The translations under genes were made by a program, and so were the position numbers. This document shows positions 37,969-48,451 of a stretch of 64,000 nucleotides of DNA, in pieces (positions within the stretch are counted from its first letter, which is position 1; every line of letters starts with the position of its first letter). A model generated the notes under the pieces. It was not told where the DNA came from. It searched no databases and saw nothing but the letters and a program-made list of their open reading frames with translations. The stretch spans positions 111,186,001 through 111,250,000 of the forward strand of contig CM032231.1 in assembly GCA_019009955.1 (NCBI GenBank), read 5' to 3'. Origin of the DNA: Riptortus pedestris. Taxonomy: Eukaryota; Arthropoda; Insecta; Hemiptera; Alydidae.

Positions 37969-39355
37969 ATATATATAATTTTTAACGGACCTCATTTTCG
38001 TCATCTCCTGGATAGGATCGATGGACATTTGAAGAAATTTTTCGAAAATCGCGTCATGAGTACGACCTCAATAGCTGATTTCCCTTAAGGGAGTCGAATC
38101 ATAAAATGTTATAGAACCAATCTTGTTATACTATTGATGCTGTACAATCGTTCTGTGCATTTGTTTGTATCTTGTGATGGACTCATTAAATAAAATCCTG
38201 TGTCGCACCCTGGCTAGAAAAGGATGGTAACCTATAGACAACCCGTCCCGATTAGTCATAGTAGTATAAAGTGGCCGTAAATAAATAATAAAATATAATG
38301 TTCATATTTGTTAATGGGTGAATTCGCGCCATAAATGGGCGGGTTTAGACGGTCAGGGGGTTCAAAATTTCAAAATGTCACATTTATTTCACGTCGGATC
38401 AAAAAATGTTGGTGCCCTTCAATTGTTCCTCTTTACATTTATTCATGGTTCATATATTGAGAAAGTTATTTTGCATTTTCATGTGTTCTTCCTTCTTTAA
38501 ACTCCCACTTCTACTCATCTGATTTCAACTTAGAAATAGATAATATATGGTGAGATGAGATTAGACATGTGTCACACACGAACGTGAGACACCTGCTTAG
38601 TTTATGTAGCTCCTACCTGTCGGACTTTTAGTAGATTTCCCTTCAAGGTACTCATGACGCGATTTTCCAAACATTTCTTCAAATGTACATCGATCCTACC
38701 CAGGAGATGACGAAAATGAGGTCCGGTCACCGCTCTAGCGGTCGCAATTATTGTTTAATCATCGCCAAACTTGATATTTAGTCGTTTTATGTACAAAGAC
38801 AGATCAAGTTCGTTACATAATATATTTATCATGAATATTAACCGAGGTATTTGAAGTTTTTACCTGTACGTACACTCATACTGATGTCAAATTATCAATA
38901 AGCTGTTAAGTAATCAACCATTCTATACTAAGCTTAAATACGGAATAGTGTTTTCAGGAGACCCTTATTCATGCGAACTCGTCGCGTGATGGCGTTATCA
39001 ATTAAGATTTTACATTGTTGTTTAGATGATATTTACTTGATCTGCACAATACTCGATATTCAACTGTTTCAGTCAACATTAAAGATCATATTGGCTGAAG
39101 TCGGAACTGAAATAGAGGGAGTGTAACTCAAAAATTCAAAATACTGTCGTTACAATGAGTCATATCGTAAAATGCTGTAAAAGCAACCTTTGTTAACCAA
39201 TTGATGCTCTACAATCGTGGTTCTATTCATTTTAGCAGATTTCCCTTAAGGGAAATCAGCTATTGAGGTTGTACTCATGACGCGATTTTCGAAATTTTTC
39301 TTCAAATGTCCATCGATCCTACCCAGGAGAAGACGAAAATGAGGTCCGTTCAAAA

Positions 39356-39417
<62 letters not shown>

Positions 39418-41372
39418 CTGTTACCGCTCTAGCGGTCGCAATTTTTGTTTAATCGTTACCAAACTCGATATTTATTCCGTTTATGTAAAAAGAAACATCA
39501 AGTTCGTTAACGGTTGAAATCAGACCACGGGGAGGGGGGGGTTTAGAGGGGAGGCTTGTTGAAAATTCAAAATATCTCCGTTACCATACGTCGGATCATA
39601 AAATTGTATAGAGCCAATCTTATTACAAATTAAAATTACTATAAATATCGTTCTATACATTATTCTCTATCTTGAATATTAACCGAGATATTTGTATTTT
39701 TATTAAATGTGGGCCGATAACGAAGGTATAGAGAGACGGCTCTCGTATAAAGATTTCTCTATTGTATAGCTTCACGTGGGAAATCTGCTTAGTTTACGCA
39801 GCCCCTGCGTGACGGACTTTATTTCTTAATCAAGTATTCAGCAAGTTATTCTTACTGTTCACAGCCTTCAGCCTCCCACCCATCGCTCCCTTCTACGCAT
39901 CTATTTTTTGCATAGCAAGAGGGGGTATGTTGGGATATGAGATCAAAAGTGTGCTATACTAGCACACGGAAAATGTGCATAGTTTACGAAGTCCCTGCGT
40001 GAGGAATTTCTTCTTTTAACTACAAAAAGAAGTTTTAAAAAAACTGAAAATAAGTTGTTTATGATCAACCCTAAGGCATAACCGTGGACCAATTTTAATG
40101 TGGCAGAGATCACATTGACCTGGATAAAAATAGTCCAAAGCGTTATAAAACTTTCATATTTAATAGTGAACTTTCATTTAATGATAGTGAATTATCGACC
40201 AACTTGCGATGCTCACTTTAGTTGATTTAAGATACTATCTTCAGTTTTCTTTTAAATAAAATTTTGTTTTTTTGTTTCGAATATTTTGTTTAGAAAATAT
40301 TACATGTTCTAAATCAAATTTAATAAGTACATGGGGTTGTCTGTTCGCAGATTTTCCCTAATCAAAATCAGCTATTGAGGTCGTATTCATGACGCGATTT
40401 TCGAAAAATTTCCTCAAATGTCCATCGATTCTAGCCAGCAGATGACGGAAATGAGGTCCGTTCAAAACAGTTTACATCTATATTAAGATACCCGGCTTCG
40501 CTCGGGAAATCATTAGAGGCTGCATATTGTGTGTATTTTTATAGCAAGGCTTCAATATGTTTAATTATAGTTCCCGTCCCGGCCTATTATTTTTGAATAA
40601 GTACCAGGTAACTGTAGGGGACTTAAATAAAAGTTTTTTTAAACAACAAACTAAAAACCTTCTGTAATGTGGATGAGATAACAGGTCTCCCGGATAACAG
40701 GTCCCCCCCCCCTTTCGTCCATAGAAATGCTAACATTGCTAATTTTCATGGATGAGTTTATTTTCAAAGCTAATTCATATGCCAAGTTTTGTATAATTAG
40801 GTTCATTTTGCACCCAATAAAATTGTTTATTTCCACTATAGATTTTAGCGTATATCTCATTTATAATTCGGTATAAGAGAAAAGTTACTTTAAATAACAC
40901 AATGAACAACTTTTGTTACTTGCATCTGATGAAAACAAATGGGTAACGTAATATCGCAATTTTTCATTTCAGGACTCTCTCATAACCCCCACTCCCGTTT
41001 GGACCTAAAAATTTTAATATAGCTTATAATCGTGGAAGAATTAATGCTAATTCACATACCGAGTATTGTTTAGTTCTGTTCAATCGTTAGTGCCCAATAA
41101 ACGAAATATGGCTATTTTTAATTTCAGGCCTTACTCATAACCCCCACTCCTGTTCGCCTCAGAGATTATTAATTATAGCCTAAAGTCTAAGTTGGGTTAG
41201 TAGTACCCCATTCCAAGTTTAATAAAATTCGGTTCAGCCGTGTATGTGTGAAGAGGAAAAAAACAAATAAACAAACATACACGAAAGAAACAAAATGCAG
41301 TTTTGGTGTCTATGACATGTGAAACGAAAAAGTATCGTGAAATTTTGCGAAAAAAATCAATGTACAGACTGA

Positions 41373-41439
<67 letters not shown>

Positions 41440-42477
41440 CGTTGGATCGAAAAATTGGATAAGGAAACAGCTCAACTACTTGCCTTGGCATGCTCCTTCC
41501 TGTGGCTGAGTCCTGTATTTCCAGTTTGCTGGATGATCCTGGAGCAGAGTGGCGAACAGAGGGACTTCTGCTAGCAGTGGTTCGTCACCTCCAGCTTCGA
41601 GGAGCAGCACATTCCAGTCCCTTTCACTCGAGAGCCTGTTCGCAACCACCGAACCTAAAACACCGCAAGTTTTCGAGTATCACTGAAAATGGACTAAAAT
41701 AGATTAAACTTCTTTCAGGAAATATACTGAATTCTGTAAAATTGATCTTGATTATTTGATAACTTGAAAGGGATTATGTAACGTCAGTTTTGAAAAATAT
41801 TACTTTTAGATATATTGAATTATACATATAATGTAGCGGAAATTAAGTACATAAAAACTTAATCATCGTTAATCACATATTCTAGAAGTAAGGAGATGAA
41901 AGGAGCTGACCAATGAAGGTCTATTGGTGCCCGAAGTGTCTTCTGGGGCCGAGACTGTTCTACGCAACAGGTTTAGTGCCTTCTCGGCATTCTGTGTGAT
42001 GTTTACCAACAAGCTATAAAAGGAACCCACCCACCCCGAGTTAGTTTGTTCTCAGCTCTCTTCAAGTGATCAACAGTGCGTTCAGTGCGGCTTTAGTGAA
42101 AAGTGTGTTTTAGTTGCAATTCGGTAAAGTGCTTTATGTGTAGAACTGTGTTGTGCCGTTTTTTTTTGTAAAGAGCAGTATAGTGCCTTGTAGGAGTAAA
42201 GGGACAGTGCAGAGAAGATCAGTGCAGTGTCGTGTTTTTGTGAACAGTGATAGTGAGTGAGTTATTGGACTGTGCAATAAGAAGAACAGTGAAGTTATCA
42301 GTTCATACTGTGAGTAGAAATTAATAATAATTAACCACACACTTGGTTAATTATTATTAATTTCTAGTGCATTGTTAAATAAATTGTGCAGTGATAAAAA
42401 CTTTAAATTTTGTGTGTATATTTTTTTAACCCAAAAGAACACTAATAAACAACGTTCATTACTGATGTAATAAACGT

Positions 42478-42515
<38 letters not shown>

Positions 42516-44938
42516 GTTAACGCTCTTGCTGACCCAAGTTTTGTTCTATCGTAACCAAACCCTATATACATACTTTTATGTAAAATAAAAGATCCAGTTC
42601 GTTATAGGCTGTAATGTGACCAGAGGGAGTATGGTTTTAGAGGAGAATTTAAAAAAAAAATTAAAATATCTCCGCTATTATGAGTTGGATCGAAAAATTG
42701 GTTAGAACCAATCCTATTGCAAATTAAGTGCACTATAAATATTGGTATATACATTTATTCTCTACATTGAATATTAACCGAGATATTTGTATTTTACATA
42801 TTCGGCTATTGTCGGTTCAGTTCAGCGATTTCCCTGAAAGTTAGTTCGGCCGCTACCGTAACTGTCCGGCTCTCTTGAAAATGGCGCAGAGACTGGTATA
42901 AGCTTCAACTTTAGGAAATATATTCAAATACGTTATGTTCACCGTGCATGTTACCTTCTTTAGTCCATGGACTATTAAAATTTGCTCTCAACAACCCACA
43001 ATCTCACTTATGTCATATTAATATTTATCTCATATATCATGAACAACTTCATTTTCTAAGATTAACTATGAAGCATAAATATTTGTCTATGAAGCAAAGT
43101 CAAGCTTGGCGAGAAGACCGCTGGAGCAGAAAGCTTTTTGGAGAAGAACATTCAGCCCAGCGAAAAAGTCTTAAGAAACCACTAAATATTATTTTCACTG
43201 ATATTTTACTGTTTTAGTTACATACTGATACGTTGTGCCATGACGTCATCAATTAAGATTTTACATTCAAACTCGCAAATGTTTATACCGTGCTAGATAT
43301 TTCAATATTCCGTTATAAACTTGTTTCATTGATCGTCGTTAATGGCTGAAATGGGTCAATAATAGGGGAGGGGTTAGAGGTGGGGGAGTGGAATCGAAAA
43401 TTCAAAATACCTCGTATCGAAATCTCTTGTTTTCAAAACTATTATAAAACCAATATTATTAGGCATTGATGGTCCACAATTGTTGTTCTGTACATTATCT
43501 CCTAACTCAATTATTAAACGAGTTACTGGTACTATCAGCCTTAAGTAAACCCCACTTCTATTATTAGAAAAATGAACAATAGGTTGCCGTACCACCGCGT
43601 GGGAGATCTGGTTAGTTTAAGCAGCCCCTGCGGGACAGACTAATAATTATTTCTGTTCAATTCTTCATGGTCCCTTTGAAATCCAGGAATTAGCTGTTAA
43701 TTCCTTGTTCCACCTGATGAGCGTTAATTAGTAAACACTTGTGTATTAGGAGACACTTATTTCTCATTGTCCATGTTTTCTATTGCTTCTCGGTTGTATT
43801 TTTATTTCAAACGGGTTTCCTCTAGATAAACGAGCTTTAGGAGCTAGTCACATTGCAAAATTACATGAAAATTGCTCCTGCTTGGCGGACATTTATTCTT
43901 TAATATCGGTCAATAGCTGTTCAGGTAGACAAAACTAAAATGCCTGACCATTTCAATATGCTAAGGACACATGAAAAGGAAGGTGAGATGAGATCACCAG
44001 CATGTCATTCAAGCGAGTGGGAAGCCCGCTAAATTCACGCAGTGACTAACTTTTAGAGGATTTTCCTTGAGGGGATTGAGGTTGTGCTTTTCGAAAAATG
44101 GCTTCAAAAGTCCATCGAACCTACCTAGTAGATGACGAAAATGAGGTCCGTTCAAAATTATATGTATATTCCTATATAGAGATTTCTATCTATATTTTAG
44201 TCTTTACCACTCTAGCAGTCGCAATTTTGTTTAATCGCTGCGAAACTCGATATATAAGTGTTTTATGTAAAAAGAAAGATCAAGTTCGTTAACGGCTGAA
44301 ATCGAACTGGTGGTGGTGGGGGGGGGTTAAAGGGGAGGAATTTCGAAAATTCTTAATATCTCCGTTATTATGCGTCGGGTCGTAAAATTGTACAGAGCCA
44401 ACCTTATTGCAAATGTAATGCTCTATAAATGTTTTTATGTACATGTTTTCATTATCTTTAATATTAACCGTGGTATTTGGGTTTTTAGTTTTCGGCCTTC
44501 AGTAAACCCCCTCTCCTACTCATGCCATATCAACAATAAGCTGTTATATTATGAAGACCTTTTTTGAAGCCTAAATTACAAATATTGGTCTCCTTGAGCT
44601 TTTACGTCCTGTGATAAATGCAAATACAAGACATAAGTGAGAAATCTGCTTAGTTAATACAGCCCCTGTGAGACGAACGTTTTAAATAAAGATTCAACGA
44701 CGGACATTTATTTGCGTGGATCGCAGTCTTGCATATTTGATGCATTCTTGACATAGTTCAATATGCCCCTTCACTATTCCATTTTATCACTTCTTATTCT
44801 CAATATTATTATAACTTAATGCACCGTTTTTCGTATAGGAATTCCGTATATATAATAAGTAGTTCTAAACTGACTGGCTATATAGCTTTGTGTTCATAAT
44901 TGACTATCTAAGGTGGTCTCTCACCGAAATTAAAAAAG

Positions 44939-44988
<50 letters not shown>

Positions 44989-46199
44989 GATTATTATGGG
45001 AGAGGTTTATACTCAGAAAACTGTAGTTCAGTTCACATCGGTGTAAAATCTCACCGTTGTGGAGTATGCAATCGTGACATATATTAAGGGGATTTTAAAA
45101 ATGTTTAAACATTCTATCAGAGTCAAGAAGTACTCCTTGCTGTGTTTCTTCTATAACTTTAATTGGCAGACTTTAATACTTGGAATACTACAGTGGTTTT
45201 CGAGTCAATTTATACTTCCAGTAGTTAATTCTTGATATTTTCTTAATTTTTCATCATAGGGTTTTCTAATATTCTCATCATTGGATACTGCAATGTCAAT
45301 CATATCATTAGTCTTATATATAATATACTACTTCACAATTAGTTAAAAATAAATCAATTCTGAGAACGTTTTTTGCTGTGCTGTAACAGTAAACATTTTT
45401 TGAACTCATTCAGGAATACCTTTGTTTTATTTCGTTTTAAATGCAATTATATTTATTTCTTAATTTCAGATTCCATTCGCGTAGTTTGTTTCAAAGATAA
45501 TTTTGGGGCTCAGGATAGCCATGTGAGTTAAAGCATTGAACTAAATCTCAAATGGCAAACCTAGAGTGGCGAGTTCTATTCCCGCCTGGGCACGGAATTT
45601 ATTTAATGACGGAACTCGTTAAATAAAATCATTAGTCCCACCCTGCCACGAAAAGGGTAGTAACCCGTCCCAATTAGCCTTAGTTGCAAAAAGTGGACGT
45701 TAATAACTAATTTAAAATTTTGTTGACAACTTTTTATGTAGCTACATTTTTCAATAAAATCTGGCGTTTCTGAAATAAAGATTTGCGCATTTTACGGCTA
45801 AAGGATGTGTCCAATCGAAAAATTCACCGATATAAACTCGTTTTAGCATCTGATTTTCTAAAATAATCCGCCATAAAAGTAGGGCATTCGATTGGAAATT
45901 CCAAAATTATGGTCGCTGGAGTAGTACAGGGGATAGGAGATTGATTATGGACAGAAAGGATTCTTCAGGTGTCCCAATTATGGCACAAAATAATTGGAGA
46001 TTTCAAGGGGATTGGGACACATATGGAGATCACCTGCAGATCCTCCGCCAACAACAATGAAGTCATATTCAGGAAGTAATGTTCTTGGGTTTCTATTGAC
46101 AGCTTCCAGGTTGTCAGGAGCTACTTGCTGGCCGTACCAAGTATTGCTCAAGATGAACATGAGCAGTGGGATAAGCGCCGAGTATGGCCTCTTCTCCAT
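29002..46199 (-). CDS. GMC oxidoreductase, glucose dehydrogenase (FAD, quinone)-like, six coding exons, complete
   Basis: Exons read in order at 46034-46199, 41484-41654, 36208-36488, 33659-33826, 31063-31140 and 29002-29973, total 1836 bp or 611 residues plus stop, the usual size for insect glucose dehydrogenase-like proteins. Intron phases agree at every junction (1, 1, 0, 0, 0). Residues 1-23 form a signal peptide, so the enzyme is probably secreted. The FAD-binding motif is [16 protein letters not shown] near residue 48, followed by [13 protein letters not shown] signature 1 is the [18 protein letters not shown] segment and signature 2 is [17 protein letters not shown]. The catalytic His lies in [11 protein letters not shown], and the partner residue is Asn in GNTNAPT, as in insect family members. 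Known family chemistry is FAD-dependent oxidation of alcohols or sugars; the substrate here cannot be told. The introns (1.1-5.0 kb) are packed with transposons, but the coding frame is intact. Confidence 0.95.
30222..30455 (-). mobile_element. tRNA-derived SINE
   Basis: Minus strand: tRNA-like head TGACCGTGCGAGTTAAGGCG (A box) and GGTGGGTTCGATTCC (B box), resembling tRNA-Leu (type II, long variable arm), then a conserved body with TTTATTTAGTTACGGAC, GGTAACCTGTAGATAACCCG and a TAAATAATAA tail. It lies in GMC intron 5. Confidence 0.85.
30467..31011 (+). mobile_element. Solo LTR of the same gypsy family, 545 bp, in GMC intron 5
   Basis: Starts TGTTGCG, ends TGTTACA and has the 4-bp duplication ATAT on both sides (30463-30466, 31012-31015). 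A TATA box is at 30653-30659 (TATAAAA). It shares the CAGTGCAGTGCCGTG and GTGTATACTGTGAGTA blocks with the other two LTRs. It stands 51 bp from exon 5 of the GMC gene, in the opposite orientation. Confidence 0.88.
31063..31140 (-). CDS. GMC oxidoreductase exon 5
   Basis: A 78-bp exon, phase 0 on both sides, with acceptor GATATAATAG and donor TACCAG|GTTAGA. It encodes 26 residues starting [10 protein letters not shown] and ending GGQLYQ. The acceptor has a weak pyrimidine tract. The exon is too short for a length-filtered ORF search and was found by homology and phase. Confidence 0.9.
31487..32505 (+). repeat. Family B repeat copy
   Basis: CTAGCTCAGATACCCCGTCT start, then CCTCCCTTAATAACCCCCCA, CGGTTCAGCCGTTTATGCGT and GACATGTGAAACGAAAAG before a (TA)n that begins a HINE-like copy. 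Confidence 0.7.
32505..33330 (+). mobile_element. HINE-like right part with hairpin end
   Basis: From the (TA)n core at 32508-32544 through the right block to TTTAGTTTACGCAGCCTCTT and GTGACGGGCTTTTTT at 33330. The inner region is diverged. It is fused on the left to an unclassified repeat copy. Confidence 0.6.
33659..33826 (-). CDS. GMC oxidoreductase exon 4
   Basis: 168 bp, phase 0 on both sides. The acceptor is GTTGCTTTCAG and the donor is TCCCAG|GTATAC. It encodes 56 residues running from [11 protein letters not shown] through [12 protein letters not shown] and STAKAFLRP to HISLNSQ, all familiar blocks of the family. Confidence 0.94.
34000..36100. other. GMC intron 3 upstream part: GC-richer island without assigned genes
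   Basis: This lies between exons 4 and 3. The part at about 34540-35640 is clearly richer in G+C than its surroundings, with hairpins such as TTGTCACAG / CTGTGACAA at 35518-35553. No domain was recognised in its short open frames. It may be a transposon UTR. Confidence 0.4.
36208..36488 (-). CDS. GMC oxidoreductase exon 3 (GMC signature 1)
   Basis: 281 bp, phase 1 in and phase 0 out. The acceptor is TACATTTTCCAG and the donor is ATACAG|GTCACT. It encodes [20 protein letters not shown], the conserved GNRKDYD, then the NFGW and LPYFKKSED segments typical of insect GMC proteins, and ends at GNAFIQ. Confidence 0.95.
36635..37030 (+). mobile_element. HINE-like copy, 3' truncated
   Basis: TTTCCCTTAAGGGAAATCAG start, left block, a short degenerate TA core (36756-36777) and right block to ATATTAACC. 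The hairpin end is missing. Confidence 0.62.
37236..38095 (-). mobile_element. HINE-like element, long full copy (about 860 bp)
   Basis: Minus orientation: hairpin end AAAGTCCGTCACGCAGGGGC at the left, CCCTTAAGGGA palindrome at the right. Compared with the 39.2-kb copy it has about 250 bp more next to the hairpin end, including a run of TAAGGTTAGAAACGACAGG repeats. The core is (TA)n at 37906-37976. It lies in GMC intron 2. Confidence 0.75.
38170..38297 (+). mobile_element. SINE body fragment
   Basis: GGACTCATTAAATAAAATCC, GTAACCTATAGACAACCCGT and TAAATAAATAAT tail. The tRNA-like head is missing. Confidence 0.7.
38285..39232 (+). mobile_element. Two HINE-like copies joined head to tail, both incomplete
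   Basis: A 3' half ends at about 38632 (ACCTGCTTAGTTTATG...TGTCGGACTTTT) and the next copy begins at once with AGTAGATTTCCCTTC. The second copy lacks the (TA)n core: GGTCCGGTC passes straight to ACCGCTCTAGCGG. Confidence 0.62.
39233..39825 (+). mobile_element. HINE-like (Helentron-type) element, short full copy used as reference
   Basis: Starts TTAGCAGATTTCCCTTAAGG and ends GTGACGGACTTT. In order it has: the subterminal repeat AGCAGATTTCCC with a palindrome; a conserved left block (GAGGTCGTACTCATGACGCG-like to GGTCCGTTCAAAA); a (TA)n core at 39358-39413; a right block (CTCTAGCGGTCGCAATTTTT..., a G-run, ATATCTCCGTTA, AACCGAGATATTTG); the inverse subterminal repeat GGGAAATCTGCT; then the hairpin ACGCAG-CCC-CTGCGT, 11 bp or so before the end. 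No ORF. This matches the HINE architecture of rolling-circle elements. Confidence 0.75.
40348..40471 (+). mobile_element. HINE-like left-end fragment
   Basis: CAGATTTTCCCTAATC start, GAGGTCGTATTCATGACGCG and GATGACGGAAATGAGGTCCG, cut by the start of an unclassified repeat at 40480. Other small end fragments are at 24590-24775, 39930-40010, 60440-60478 and 63885-63930. Confidence 0.6.
40480..41425 (+). repeat. Family B repeat copy
   Basis: AAGATACCCGGCTTCGCTCG start, TTTTAATATAGCTTATAATC (the intact counterpart of the DD34D mariner target), TTCGGTTCAGCCGTGTATG and terminal (TA)n at 41372-41424. Next to exon 2 of the GMC gene. Confidence 0.7.
41484..41654 (-). CDS. GMC oxidoreductase exon 2
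   Basis: Encodes [20 protein letters not shown] and onward to the QPQEGACQ segment. The acceptor is GTGTTTTAG before GTTCGG. The exon is 171 bp with phase 1 on both sides. The downstream donor is CAAG|GCAAGT, a GC donor: the only nearby GT (after GGCAA) would put a stop codon three codons into exon 3. Confidence 0.93.
41832..42478 (+). mobile_element. Solo LTR of the same family, in GMC intron 1
   Basis: Starts TGTAGCGGAA and ends around ACGTGAC. It has a TATA box (TATAAAA, 42015-42021) and the same internal blocks (TCAGTGCAGTGTCGTG, ATACTGTGAGTAG, ACAACGTTCATTACTG). The ends have drifted and no clean target duplication can be read. It contains a perfect 50-bp palindrome at 42316-42365. Confidence 0.78.
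42479..43640 (+). mobile_element. HINE-like right part, long variant
   Basis: Starts at the (TA)n core next to the solo LTR; the left block is absent. It carries the right block and continues through a longer AT-rich segment to GTGGGAGATCTGGTTAGTTT and AGCAGCCCCTGCGGGACAGA. Confidence 0.6.
44052..44677 (+). mobile_element. HINE-like element, full copy with worn left end
   Basis: Begins TTTTAGAGGATTTTCCTTGA directly after a GTGACTAAC end remnant, and ends GAGAAATCTGCTTAGTTAAT and CAGCCCCTGTGAGACGAAC. The core is not a clean TA array. Confidence 0.65.
45503..45713 (+). mobile_element. tRNA-derived SINE
   Basis: Head GGGGCTCAGGATAGCCATGT, B box GAGTTCTATTCCC, then CGGAACTCGTTAAATAAAAT, AGTAACCCGTCCCAATTAGC and a TTAATAA tail. 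In GMC intron 1. Confidence 0.8.
46034..46199 (-). CDS. GMC oxidoreductase exon 1 (start, signal peptide, FAD motif)
   Basis: The ATG is at 46199. The exon codes 55 residues and ends one base into the Gly codon of GGGSAG, with donor GCAG|GTGATC. The hydrophobic start [16 protein letters not shown] is a signal peptide. A good acceptor, TTCTTGTTCACAG, sits directly before the ATG, so a 5' UTR exon probably lies upstream at higher coordinates. Confidence 0.93.
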
Positions 46200-46554
46200 C
46201 TGTGAACAAGAAACTAATTATCACTTTATAATTCTCAAAGGTGAAACTCAACAAATGAGTTTATAAGATGACATATATACTGTGGAATGGCCGACTTTTG
46301 ACGATGTGAGGTCACTGCTTAAAATGTGCTGGTCATATATTTGTAGGCGATGGCGGGGAATACAATAAAATAATTTCTATGTTTAATATGCATTGAGGAA
46401 ACCTTATAAGCAGAACTTCCTAAGCTAATTAGTTAATGAAGTTTTATTCAATTTCAATACATTTCTTCGAGTGAAATCTGCATTGATAACACACCGATAA
46501 CGAAAATCAGGTCCGTCAAAATTGATCGTTTGTGATATATGTTTATATTTGTTT

Positions 46555-47330
46555 CTTTTAGCAGTTTTCCCTTAGGAGACATTAGTGCTAGGTGCTGTAT
46601 GCATATCTCTGTTAACGCTCTAGTGGTCGTACTTTTTCTTTGATCGTTACCAAACTTGATATTTAAACGTTTTACGTAAAAATAAAGATCTACTTCTTTA
46701 ACGGCTGAAATCGGATCTGTGGGAGGGGGTTTAGAGGGTGAAATTTCCTAAACTCTAAATATATCCGTTATTATACGTCGGATCGAAAAATTGTATAGAA
46801 CTTAACTTATTCTAAATGTAATTGTATATAAATGTTGTTATATAAATTGTCTCTGTACCTTTAATATTAAACGAAATATTTGCAATTTATTTATTATTCA
46901 GCTTTCAGCAAACCGCAACTCCCATACATGTCATATTAACAATAAGCTGTTATATCATGATCCACGTTATTCGAAACTTAAGAGTCAAATATTGTTTCCA
47001 TTGAACATTTGAATGCAAATCCGTTCCGAGGTGACGTCCTCAATTAAGATATTATTGTCTTGTCTCAAATGATAATTTGATCTGTACCAAACTCGATATT
47101 TAACCGTTTTATTCAGTTATGATGTTGATAAACGTTAATGTTTGAAATCGAACCAGGAATAGGGGAAATTTAGAGTGGGGGCGTTAGTAATTCTAAATTT
47201 CTCGTTTATTATGTGAGAGAACTATACATTTTATAGAACAATTCTTGTTGAAATATTGATGTTCTACAATTTTTTCTGTATACATTTCTTTGTAATTCAT
47301 AAGTATATTAAAGAGAGCTATTAGGATTTT
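46555..47330 (+). mobile_element. HINE-like copy, left block mostly deleted
   Basis: TTAGCAGTTTTCCCTTAGGAG start, then quickly CTGTTAACGCTCTAGTGGTC and the right block with GGGAGGGGG and TTATACGTCGGATCG. The right end is not recognisable before the next copy at 47340. Confidence 0.6.
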
Positions 47331-47339
47331 CTTGTTGTT

Positions 47340-47461
47340 AGCAGATTTCCCTTAAAGGAAATCAGCTATTGAGGTTGTACTCATGACGAGATTTTCGAAA
47401 TTTTTCTTCAAATGTCCATCGATCCTACCCAGGAGATGACGAAAATGAGCTCCGTTCAAAA

Positions 47462-47522
<61 letters not shown>

Positions 47523-48008
47523 TGTTACCGCTCTAGTGGTCGCAATTTTTGTTTTATCGTTACCAAACTTGATATATAATCGTTTCATACAAAACGAAAG
47601 ACTAAGTTCGTTAATGGCTGAAATCTGACCAGGGGGAGGGGGGGGGGGGTTAGAGGGGGGAAATTTCGAAAATTCTTAATATCTCCGGTATTATGCGTCG
47701 AATCGAAAAATTGTATAGAACTAATCTTGTTGAAAATAAATTAGCTATATATGTTGTTATGTACACTTTTTCACTATCTTGATTATTTACTGAGATACTT
47801 GCATTTTTTAGTTTTCGGTCTTCAGTAAAACCCCACTCCTACTCATCTCATGTTTTCAATATTCTATTATGTTGTGAAGCACTTTATTTGAAGCTTAAAT
47901 ACCAGATATTGTTCTCATTTATCTTTTAAGTTTTGAGATAAATGCAAATAAGTGGCGCACGTGGGAAATCTGCTTAGTTAACGCAGCCCCTGCGTGACGG
48001 GCTTTTCA
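47340..48008 (+). mobile_element. HINE-like element, full copy
   Basis: From TTAGCAGATTTCCCTTAAAG to GCGTGACGGGCTTTTC, with a (TA)n core at 47464-47519, a 13-bp G-run at about 47637 and the hairpin end. It is followed by a second, truncated 3' half ending at 48257. Confidence 0.72.
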
Positions 48009-48257
48009 ATCTTCACTAGGTTAGTAGTGAGTCAACCAGCATCTTACCATAATAAATACCAAATATTGTCTCCATTGAACTTCCACTACGTGAGATATAT
48101 GAGAATACGTAATGTGATGACGTTATCCGCTATGATATTCCGATCTCCGAAAATGTTTATTTTATTCTCATCGGTTTTTCACATAGAAGTGGAGAATATT
48201 TGATGTAGTGCGTCATACCAGCACTCGGGAAATACGCTGCCCCTGAGTGACTGCCTT

Positions 48258-48379
48258 TTAGCAGATTTCCCTTAAGGGAAATCTGCTATTGAGGTCGTAC
48301 TCATGACGCGATTTTCGACAAATTTCTTCAAATGTCCATCGATCCTACCCAGGAGATGACGAAAATGAGGTCCTTTCAA

Positions 48380-48451
<72 letters not shown>

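Noticed and set aside
47340..48008. DDE-type MITE interpretation of the HINE-like family based on its inverted repeats
   Set aside because: The inverted repeats are subterminal and asymmetric, followed at one end by a hairpin and 30 bp of unique sequence, and no fixed target duplication is visible.
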